Shown one piece after another: positions 11,601-20,297 of a stretch of 27,889 bases of DNA. Source of the DNA: Pelargonium nanum (Eukaryota; Streptophyta; Magnoliopsida; Geraniales; Geraniaceae); assembly GCA_036897485.1 (NCBI GenBank), contig JAYMTF010000955.1, positions 1 through 27,889 of the forward strand, given 5' to 3'. A model generated the notes under the pieces. The model was given only the letters and a program-made list of their open reading frames with translations. It was not told the origin of the DNA and searched no databases. Positions within the stretch are counted from its first letter, which is position 1. Every line of letters begins with the position of its first letter. Position numbers and translations under genes: made by a program.

Positions 11601-12087
11601 CGATATGTTTCCATTCACAGCCAGTTGCGTCCACAATAAACACTTTGGCGGGTGCCCTATACAAGGTCTTCTCCGCTTCCCCTGATATTGCAAGACAGGA
11701 AATGCGACAAGCATGTTTCGACTATCTAAGCCTTGGGGGCGTTTTCTCAACAGGACCAGTCGCTTTGCTCTCAGGTCTAAACCCTCGCCCCCTAAGCTTA
11801 GTTCTCCACTTCTTCGCTGTGGCAATATTTGGTGTCGGCCGTCTGCTACTTCCCTTTCCCTCGCCTAAACGCATCTGGATTGGAGCCAGACTAATTTCGG
11901 TGAGTAGCTTCCATCTTCCATAACTGAATGTTTATACAATGCACTATCACGAAATTAATGAAGTGGCTATTTTCTTTTCCAGAGCGCAGCTGGTATAATA
12001 TTTCCCATCATCAAGGCCGAAGGGGTGAGGAAAATGTTCTTCCCGGCAACTGTTCCAGAATATTACAGAGCTCCTCCCGTCAAATGA
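8650..12087 (+). CDS. SQE: Squalene epoxidase (squalene monooxygenase)
   Basis: Converts squalene to 2,3-oxidosqualene with FAD, O2 and electrons from cytochrome P450 reductase, at the ER membrane. This feeds sterol and triterpene synthesis. Eight exons give 523 residues, the usual plant length: 8650-8886, 9735-9846, 9943-10117, 10248-10416, 10606-10824, 10999-11274, 11621-11899, 11983-12087. There is an N-terminal membrane anchor at about 12-29. The Rossmann FAD motif is DVIIVGAGVAGAALAHTLGK with GxGxxG at 65-70. Then follow ERDLTEPDRIVGELLQPGG, the DG motif VCDGCFSNLRRSL, and the GD motif LLMGDAFNMRHPLTGGGM (GD at 344-345). The C-terminus FPATVPEYYRAPPVK is family-typical. I chose ATG 8650 because the membrane anchor follows directly. 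The frame is also open upstream to ATGs at 8413 and 8347, so a longer N-terminus is possible. No broken motif seen. Confidence 0.95.
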
Positions 12088-12833
12088 TATATCCACGAGA
12101 ACATTGCCAAAAGCATAAGCATTGTATCATTGAAACGAACCAGCATATGCTCGCAAGAACTTGCCGGATAGAGTCAAGAAGAGATGTAACTGTACAACTG
12201 TATTGTAAACTGATATGTCTACATCTATTAGTTCCCTGAATGTGTGATGAGTGAGCACTTGAAACTGGAAAATGTGTATTTGTCTCAGTTTGGAATATTT
12301 CTTGATGGAAAATGCTGATTTTTTCTATGTTTTAACATGTAATGTACCAACTCCACAATATGTATATTGAAGGATTCAATTGTTTGGTGAAAAACTTATG
12401 TCCAAAGATGTTTGGTGTTGCAAGCACTGAAATTTTCATTTTTTTTTGTAAATTAATTATTTAATGCTCTAAATTAATTACACATTTAAATAACTTTTTT
12501 TCTATTTAAAATGCAAAATTTCAATTTTTTTCTTGAAGAAATTTGGTCCAATGAGCTCGGTCTCAATCTGATTCGAGATTTTTCGGTTTGGTATAGCCCA
12601 GAGCCGAATATTTGTTAATTTAGTCTTTGGTTTAAAGTTTTTCAGATCGGTCTGGTCCAATACTAACCGATACAATATTCTGTTTAAATTCAAACTGGAA
12701 ATAACTAACCTTTTTTTTTGGAAAGAAAATAACCTTATTTTCTAAAACTAAGTGGTATTAGGATTAGGAGTAGTATAGGGTTTTGTGGCAAATCTAAACC
12801 TCTATTCCTTGTCGAACTAGAACATGCAGTCTC
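12088..12833. other. SQE 3' flank and RRM gene upstream region
   Basis: No gene is supported here. The proximal part should be the squalene epoxidase 3' UTR. Bases 12430-12530 are A/T-rich with repeated taattaatt blocks. Bases 12535-12680 look like a decayed dispersed sequence without a usable reading frame. Confidence 0.5.
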
Positions 12834-12840
12834 TATAAAA
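12834..12840 (+). promoter_or_regulatory. TATA box candidate of the RRM gene
   Basis: TATAAAA occurs 109 bp before the chosen start codon. A transcription start about 30 bp downstream would leave a 5' leader of roughly 80 nt. Inferred from motif and spacing only. Confidence 0.55.
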
Positions 12841-12948
12841 ATAGAAACCTACTCATTATTCATAAACACTGCGATTGTGACTGTGATTCAGTTGTGTGTT
12901 ATAGTAATCTTTGATAGTTTATTTGAGTGTATTGAACATATAGAAACT

Positions 12949-14004
12949 ATGAGTAGAAGACTATTTGTTGGTGGTTTGTCAAGAGAGACCAATGAGACTT
13001 CACTGAAAGATTATTTCACCAAGTTTGGTGAATTGGAAGAGTGTTTGATCATCTATGACAGAGACACTGGCCTCTCCAAAGGTTTCGGTTTCGTGACCTT
13101 CACTGAATCATCAATGGCTGAACAAGCACTTGCTCAAGAACACCATGCTCTTCTTGGAAGAAAGGTAATATTTAACTCTTTTTTTTTGTTATATTAAACA
13201 TGGGTTTTGGTTCTTTTATGTATACCCTACTATGACACTTATTTTAGGACATATAGAATTTTATTACGAATATTTACATTACAGTTCGTGTTATTTCTAA
13301 CAATAATTTACTAGGTTGATGTCAAATTGGCTACGCCAAGAGCACAAAAGGTCGAAAACCAAGAACATGTCATGAGCAATCTTGAACAAAACCTCGAGGC
13401 TATGAACATTCAATCTAGGGTTAAGAAAATCTTTGTGGGAGGTTTACCCGAAAATCTAAGTACAATAGAATTCAAAACATACTTTGAAAGTTTTGGTCCG
13501 GTTGAGGATGTTGTTGTGATGCACAACATAGAAGGAAAACCTAGAGGGTTCGGATTTGTTACTTTCCATTCTGAAGATGTTGTAAACAATGTGTTGCAAC
13601 GAAAGTTTCACGAATTGAAAAACAAGCGAGTTGAGGTCAAGAAGGCGGAGCCTAAGAAAAAAATGATTTCTAGCCCAATGAACTCGGATCATAGCCCGAT
13701 TTTGAATTCATATAATTGCTACGAACCCGATACAAGATTGGCATGTCAAGGAAGTTATTGGGATCCGTATTGGGGAAGTTATGGTCCTTGTGGATATTAT
13801 TATTATTATCCTCCTCAATCTTCTTTTAACCCTAACTATTATGCAATAACATTGCCAAGCCAAGCCTCTTCTAGCTCTATGTTGTTTACAGCTCCCAACA
13901 ACAATCAAATTCCAATATCTGTGGAGTGTGGTGCAAGAAACTGTGATGAAGCTAATGATGAGAATGGATTTGCTTGTATCTGCCAACCTCAAAAAGATGA
14001 CTGA
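12949..14004 (+). CDS. RBP1: Two-RRM RNA-binding protein, RBP1/hnRNP (Musashi-like) type
   Basis: Two exons (12949-13164, 13315-14004) encode 301 residues. RRM1 has RNP2 LFVGGL (5-10) and RNP1 KGFGFVTF (44-51). RRM2 has RNP2 IFVGGL (111-116) and RNP1 RGFGFVTF (149-156), followed by the family-typical FHELKNKRVEVKKAEPKK. The intron falls at the end of RRM1, after GRK. The C-terminal tail is low-complexity and rich in Tyr, Gly, Ser, Pro and Asn, with a five-Tyr run. It ends in a Cys-containing segment (CGARNCDE, CICQPQ) that I do not recognise. The organisation resembles Arabidopsis RBP1 and plant hnRNP A/B-like proteins, which bind mRNA, often in dividing tissue. The frame is open upstream to 12877, but ATG 12949 sits right before the RNP2 strand, as in relatives. 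RNA targets cannot be told from sequence. Confidence 0.9.
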
Positions 14005-14297
14005 GAAAGCTGAAGTTTTTCAATGGAATTGATCTTCATGATCTCATGAAGACTTTGAGCAAATCTTTCATTTTCATTTGTGGTTCTGTGATGAGCCAAT
14101 TTAACATACAGATTGGCCTAGATTTGTATCTGCATGATGATGGGAATTGCTATTTCTATTTTCTTCTTCTTTGTATTTATTTATTTGAATTGTTATCATC
14201 TAATATGACATTTCATTTATCATCTTCTTTGAATGAAATTAAGAGTTACATTTTGCAGTATAATTATGGTAATTCTAAAAGACCTTGATGTTGAACT
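14005..14297. other. Convergent 3' region between the RRM and CNNM genes
   Basis: Only 293 bp separate the stop codon of the plus-strand RRM gene from that of the minus-strand CNNM/CBS gene. Both 3' UTRs and poly(A) sites must fit here, so the two transcripts may overlap. No separate gene is seen. Confidence 0.7.
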
Positions 14298-16406
14298 TCA
14301 ATTCTGATAATCTGTCTCATCAAAGATCTCCTCCTACAAGAACAAAAACAGTAGAAACATTAGCTTCAATTGTTAGACTCTAATCAAAGAACATGACATA
14401 TATTGTTAAACTGTGAAAACTTAAAACTCCATACTTGCAACAACTCTTCAATAACATCTTCCATTGTTATGATCCCAACTGCTTCTCCTTCTTCAATGAT
14501 CTTAGGGATTGGATCATCTTCATCTATGCGCAAGATGTCCGAGCCAAAGTCCTTTGTCCATTTCTTGCTTTTGGTTGTTCCTTTTTGCAGATCATCTGGT
14601 GATGAGCTCTTCACCTTCTTGAATGATCTTTTGCACTTGAAACTTTTGTCTTTTGGATGCTTTTGATCACCATCAATGTCCACTCTCACTTCTCCACCTG
14701 AAGAAGGCTCAGTACTTGTTGGCTGGTTCATGTTGCTGTCTTGTTTTACAACAACAGCCATGTGGCTATGGCCTTTCTGAAACTCATTTAGTATGTCATA
14801 TAAAGGCATTTTCTCCGAAACCCTACCAGAAATAACGAATCTATCAGTCGATGAATTCAAAAACTCGTGACATTATCAGAAATTAACCAAATATACCTTG
14901 GAATCTTGCGAATGGTTACGTTCTTCACGGGCACTTCATTTGAAGGATGGATGGATAGCAAGTTCTTCACCTATTACACAATTAGTACAAAAAGACATAG
15001 TTTAGTACTAAAAAAAAAAAGCATTTGTCAGAAAAAGCCAACATATTACCAATATGAGTCCTATAATGTTCCTTGGTTCCTCGTAATAAACCGGGACTCT
15101 GCTGTGCCCTTTGTCCAAAATCAGCTTCATCAAATCTCTGCTAGCATAAAAGCGCGAGGTTATCGATAAAATACATCTTGTAATGTCTCCTTATCTCTAC
15201 AGTGATTCAATTGTGTACCTGTCAAGTTTGGCATTAACATCAATTGCAAAAGTTTCTGATATAGGAGTCATTGCATCTTTCACTGTCTTATCACTGAGTT
15301 CAAGCGCTCCTGCTATGATAGTTGTCTCATCCCGAGTCAGCTCCCCGCCTTTCCCGGCCTGCATATACATACATAAACAATATAAGTTCCTGGTATGAGA
15401 TCATACTATGATTCTTCGGTCCAAATTGCAAAATACATACCTCGTTCCCATGCATATCAACTAGTGTTTTCAGCTCGGCTCTGCGAAAAAGTGCTTCGTG
15501 TTCTGTCCCGAGCAAAAGGTCTAATAGCTGGGAAAGAAATTAACTACCCAAAGTCAGGCCTATCAGTAGCATAACAAGTGCAAAGGAATATGAAAGATTT
15601 GAAGTGAATAAAGCTTATCTAGACCTTGCTTATCGGATATGCAATAGGCGAGCAGACAAAAACAAGAACTCGAACAAATGGAGCCATTGCTGCGCCAATA
15701 ACCAATCCATATCGAGAGCAAACAGATTGGGGTATGATCTACACACATTATAACACGAATATCCCAATCATTTCACAATTTTACGCGAAAAGAGAAATGG
15801 AGCTAATGAGATACATAACATACCTCACCAAACAGAAGAATCAAGGTCACTGATATCAGAATAGCACCCCATGCTGGAACCAAACTGTCAAGGAAAATAG
15901 GAAGTGCCTGAAATTAAAACACCAGAAAATTAACCCATCAAGATTCATGAGTACCTTCTTTATTATCATATATGTGTGTGCGCGCGCGCAAAAGCTTACC
16001 TCCATAGCAGCAGCATTGCAGATTAATAGAGTGCAAAGCAATTTATGCTGATTTTTCACAACTGGTAGTATCTTTGCTGTCATAGATCAAAAGTAGTAGA
16101 TGTAAAATTTTCTTGATTTTTGAAACCCAGTACTAAATTCAAGAAATGGGGAATTGGGTAATTTGCAAAATTGAGAAAGAAATCAAGAAACAAAGAAAGT
16201 TGAGGTTTTTAATCGTTGAAACTCTCACAGGCATATATGCGATCGGTTGGCTTGCCGGATTTGGAGACGACTTCAAGATCGACTAAGCTCAACGACATGA
16301 GACCCAGAGTGAGCCCAGACATCAACCCAGCAAACAAAACCAGCAAAGCAACGATCACGATGCGGATAAAGAATCCTGTTTCGCAACATTCATACTCTAC
16401 TGCCAT
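14298..16406 (-). CDS. DUF21/CNNM and CBS-domain membrane protein (At2g14520-like)
   Basis: Ten minus-strand exons give 421 residues: 16406-16229, 16076-16000, 15907-15824, 15738-15625, 15527-15441, 15358-15219, 15137-15050, 14970-14897, 14822-14435, 14333-14298. The N-terminal DUF21/CNNM membrane domain (residues about 12-150) includes the helix [21 protein letters not shown], a NAAAMEALPIF segment and the conserved [28 protein letters not shown] and the acidic [12 protein letters not shown] follow. The CBS pair comprises [22 protein letters not shown] and [14 protein letters not shown]/HMAVVV, then a charged loop, then [25 protein letters not shown]. Relatives in plants (MGR) and animals (CNNM) are linked to Mg2+ transport; the CBS pair usually binds Mg-ATP. 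The start at 16406 matches MAVEY-type relatives. An in-frame Met at 16496 would add 30 residues and is probably leader. The transported ion and membrane are inferred. Confidence 0.92.
15967..15990. repeat. Alternating pyrimidine-purine tract (CATATATGTGTGTGCGCGCG type)
   Basis: These 24 bp alternate strictly between pyrimidine and purine, passing from TA to TG to CG steps. The tract lies inside intron 2 of the minus-strand CNNM gene, starting 9 bases past the 5' splice site. Such tracts are prone to left-handed (Z) DNA and to length change. Confidence 0.85.
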
Positions 16407-18480
16407 TGAAACCCAATAATCCTCTGTATCTCCAATTCCTCTTCTTGTTCTTGTTCTTGATCTTGATCTTGCTTGTGCTAGCTTTTGATGATCCAATTTT
16501 CTATAATCAGATTCTGCTTGCAGGTTGAGAATAAAATCGGATTCGAATATGCTCTTAATTTTGTTGTGGTTGAAAGTTCTGGGACTTCACTTTTAACTCT
16601 GTTTCTTGTGGTGGAAGGAACAGAGGATTTATCGACCTTTAAAAAAGTGGAGGCTGAGTTAAAAGCGAGGAAGGTGGCGGGAAGCTACTTGAAACTGACA
16701 AAAAAAATGTCAGTTCGTTAGTTGGATTTGCGTCATTGCGTGGCTATTCTGTTTTGTTAATGAAAAATGTTTGGTTTCATTAATAGACTTAACTAAGTTA
16801 AGCATTATTGGTCACCACATCAACAAAAATTGTCTAGAAAAAATTATCGTATCATATCAAGTTTATTTAACGACACTATTATATATTGGATCACTTCGAA
16901 ACAAAATAGTATAGTTTATGATTAAATTGGAACAATATGTATACTTTGGTATCTAAAAGAACAAAAGTATCAATTCATAACGAAATAGTTAGTCAAAAGA
17001 TTAAAATAAAACATTTTCCATTTTGATAAACTCACAATTTTAGGTGGGTTAGTACATGTCATACACTTTTAAGTTAGAAGATTTATAAGAAATTTATATT
17101 TGTAGTGTGGTTATGACAATTATTTAGATAGATTTATTAGTATATCTCATTAATTAGTGGAAAATAAGAGCATATAATTTCATGTTATGGTTAGGCATGT
17201 TGAATACATGTGATTAGTGTGGTGAGCTCTTAATTGTTTGTTTGAAATGGAGTAGATGACTTCACTTATTGAAATTAAGTTCAGAAATAGAACTTCTAAA
17301 AATGTGTTTCATAACGCAAATGAACTTACGTTCGTAACATATTTGAAAGATGAGATCACTTCACGCATTTGAATTATTATTATGCTTCTTCCTTCTTTAA
17401 ATGGACGGGTAATTGTTTATTTATTATATATGATTGTCCAATATCATAATTTAATGGATGAGATCAGTACACGTCTTTGTTTTTTTTATAAAAATAAAAT
17501 AATATTTTTTTTTGAAGGAAAAATAAAATAATATTTTAAATGAAAAAGATTGTTATAAAACATTTGATTTGGGCCTTTGCAGTAACTTTGTCTGGACTGT
17601 TGCCGGTCCAATGGGCCGAGCCCAATAAACTAAACTACAATGTTGTTAACGCCAACCACCTCCTCACGTTTTATTTCCTCTTTCAGCCAAAAAATAAAGT
17701 GAAGAAAAATGAACAGTAAGTGACAGATCATTCCTAAACACATTCCAATAATGAGTGAAAAGCAAAAGCTAATGACAACGTGGTGAGATTGGGACTTGTA
17801 ATGCTCCCATCCACCACCTCTTCTTTCCTTCAATTTATGGCTTTTAGACCAGTAATGAAACACACGCCACAAATTAATTACGTATGAATTATCAATAATT
17901 TAACATTTAAATACGAAAAAAATGATTGATAGTGAATCAAAATCCCTAAAGTTTATCATTTTTTGAATTATCAAACAAAATTGGGATAAGAGGAAGAGAT
18001 TAAGAGCAAATCAAGTTCTATAGAAATCATTATCTTTTGAAAAAAAAAAAGGTATAAAAATTGATTTGATAAGTAGAAACATGAAGTTATCAAGTAATGA
18101 GGTAGGTGGGTCAGGTGAAGCAATAAATTACATACTCTTTAATGAAATTGTGACCCTACTAGCACATTCTCATTCTAAAAATGAAACCTCTAGTACCAAC
18201 TAGCAGACCCAATAGGCCATGGTTACACAGTACTAACCATTTCAGATAAAGATCATGTCCTTTTTCATTTTCGAACATAAATGAGACGGGTTACACTTAC
18301 AAAAATAAATACTAGAATTTTTTCATATCAACATATGTATATACCGACATGCGTTACTTACTAAGTGTTACGAATAAAAGGTTGTGACATTTTAAAGTCG
18401 GCCAATAAAATATAACAAATTTTTTTTTTCTCAGTTTACTTTTGAGTTACATAAATATAAATCGAACAAGTGACCAAAAT
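16407..18480. other. Divergent intergenic region between the CNNM and CGR genes
   Basis: The two genes start head-to-head about 2.2 kb apart. Near the CNNM side there is an E2F-like GGCGGGAA (16676-16683), and an 8-bp inverted repeat (16693-16700 and 16708-16715) with an A7 loop. TGGGCC elements lie mid-region at 17570-17575 and 17612-17617. A 19-bp direct repeat (17490-17508 and 17519-17537) is AT-only. The rest is AT-rich with no gene I can support. The minus-strand frame at 17630-17872 has a hydrophobic stretch but no known family. Confidence 0.6.
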
Positions 18481-18544
18481 ATCCTCAGCATTCTGAAGTG
18501 AAGCAGTTGGATCTGAGGAATAGCAGTGCAGCGCCGACACTGAG

Positions 18545-18589
18545 ACGCGCTAGATTTGATAGTGATTCTGTGTTCCACGAGACGCGCGT
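18545..18589. promoter_or_regulatory. CGCG-box elements in the CGR promoter
   Basis: GAGACGCGC occurs twice, at 18542-18550 and 18580-18588. Each contains an ACGCGC match to the VCGCGB element bound by calmodulin-binding CAMTA factors. They lie just upstream of the presumed transcription start at about 18640, with an AT-rich TATA-like stretch (ataaataaa) from about 18605. The function is inferred from motif and position. Confidence 0.4.
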
Positions 18590-18639
18590 TGTGGCCATCC
18601 CTTCCATAAATAAACACACACATTACCTCAATTTCAGCT

Positions 18640-20297
18640 CCTAACTCTGAGCTCACACTCTCAAGTCTCACCTTCCACACTCTGTGTTCCTCGCGAGAGC
18701 TTCAACAAAAACAACAATCCAAATTTCAGATCTAAGATCTAAGCTCTTCAGATCCTCGCTGCTGCACGCTCGATCTGATTCAGGTGAATCAATCTCCACT
18801 CACTCTACACTTCAATTTCGATTCAACTTATTATTGATTGTCAGAGCAATGTTTGGATCTGTGTTAGTTCGATTTTTTGTTGTTTTCGCTCTGTCTGTTG
18901 CAGTTCAGGTGAATCTCTGCTCACTCTACACTTTCGATTCAACTTATTATTGATTGTTTTTGTTATTGGACAATAATTAGTATGTTTTCAGTGTTGTTTT
19001 GTTTGTGAGAGCAATGTTTCGATCTGTGTGTAAGTTCAGTTTTCTAGAATTTTAGTCGCTTTACTCACTCTAGTTAGCTGTTGTTAGGCTGATTTGACTT
19101 CCTGCTCTCAGCCATTTCAGTCTTCAATTTCATTTCAACTCATAGACTTTTTGTGATTTGAGAAAGATTAGTTTGTTTTTCAGTGTTGTTTTGTTTGTGA
19201 GAGCAATGTTTCGATCTGTGTTACAGTGTTAGTCCAATTTTCTTGAATTTTTGTTTTTTTTCACTCTGTTTAGGTGTTGTTAGGCTGATTTGACTTACTG
19301 CTCTAGATTTGGTTATGCATCTCACTCTGCCATTTCAATTCTCAGTTTTGGTTCAACTCATTGACTGCTTTTGTTAATCGAGAAAGATTAGTTTAGCAAT
19401 GTTTGGATCTGTGTAAGTTCAAATCTTGTTTTTTTTTTTTCAATTGTTGTTGTGCTGCTTTGACTTCCTGTTTTGGATTTGGATCAACATCTGGATTTTA
19501 TTTTTGAATTCTTTCAGCTGATAGTGAAGTTGTTGGTCTTGGTTGTTTCAAGTAGTTAAGCTTCACATATTTTGTTGTTTGTTTCCTGAATTAATCTATG
19601 ACTGGGAGAGGTTATGGATTTAGTTTAAGGGATGCTCCATTACTTTAAAGGAACTTTTTTTAATTTAATTTTATGGAGTTTTCTGTTATTTTGGTACTGG
19701 TTCAATTAGTTTGCTTTATTCACATGTTCTGTATAATTTTCCTTTCTTGAACATAATAGGTAATATTTCCTGATAGTTTTCTAGATAAGCTAATGTTATG
19801 TTTACCATGTCTGATGACTGATGTGTGAGCTTTACTTGTCCTTTTCTCCTAGATCTCTTCAAATTCTGTATGATATATGTTGCAATGTTAACTTTATGCT
19901 CTGTGGATCTGTCTTCATTAAATGGTTATGGGAATGTTCAAAGTAAACTTGGAGTCTCTAAGAAAGGAAACTACTTTCTTTAGCAAATTTTATGTACTTG
20001 TGTTTACTAACTGTTACAAGATTCAAGTCAAACTTTAGTGGCTTGGTAATAGGAAACAAGAAGCATGAATGCTTTCTTTTCACTGTAGTCTAGTGGATAT
20101 TGCAATGTGATTCTATTTTTTTCTAGTGAGAATGATGAGCTAAACTGATCAGATAATTTTGTAAGTTTAGGGTCGGTTCAGAATGTTCTTTGTACTCTCT
20201 CTATGTGACCATTGACCTATGAAAAAAGCTAATACTTTTTCATATTTTTACTTGCAGTGTACAATTGCGTGGCACTTAGCTTTGTAGACAAGTAGGC
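18640..20297 (+). other. CGR 5' UTR with long leader intron
   Basis: A CT-rich non-coding exon (start uncertain, about 18640) ends at CAG 18781-18783, followed by donor GTGAATC at 18784. The acceptor is CAG at 20255-20257, so the UTR resumes at 20258, 40 bases before the ATG. This gives a leader intron of about 1.47 kb. A second, nearly identical donor (TTCAGGTGAATC) lies at 18909, created by the repeat structure of the intron, and could be used instead. There is no coding frame across the region, and T-rich composition supports intron identity. Confidence 0.7.
18781..19485 (+). repeat. Degenerate tandem repeats in the CGR leader intron, each with a TTNGATYTG motif
   Basis: About four units are visible, sharing the core GAGCAATGTTT(C/G)GATCTGTGT and flanks such as CACTCTACACTT, GTGTTGTTTTGTTTGTGAGAG, AGAAAGATTAGTTT and TTGTTAGGCTGATTTGACTT. 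Exact TTNGATYTG matches lie at 18853-18861, 19018-19026, 19210-19218 and 19403-19411, spaced 165, 192 and 193 bp, with a fifth at 19473-19481. TTNGATYTG is the motif reported to be enriched in plant introns that enhance expression (intron-mediated enhancement). The repeats are read directly; enhancer activity is inferred. Confidence 0.75.

Noticed and set aside
16693..16715. Hairpin AACTGACA-A7-TGTCAGTT resembling a bacterial terminator
   Set aside because: This is plant nuclear DNA; such terminators do not apply, and an 8-bp inverted repeat can arise by chance.
16485..16721. Plus-strand frame of 78 codons in the divergent promoter
   Set aside because: It overlaps the probable CNNM leader on the other strand and has no family resemblance; regarded as chance.
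17630..17872. 80-codon minus-strand frame with a hydrophobic segment
   Set aside because: No recognisable family, no start context or splice support, and hydrophobic runs are expected from T-rich DNA. Not called as a gene.
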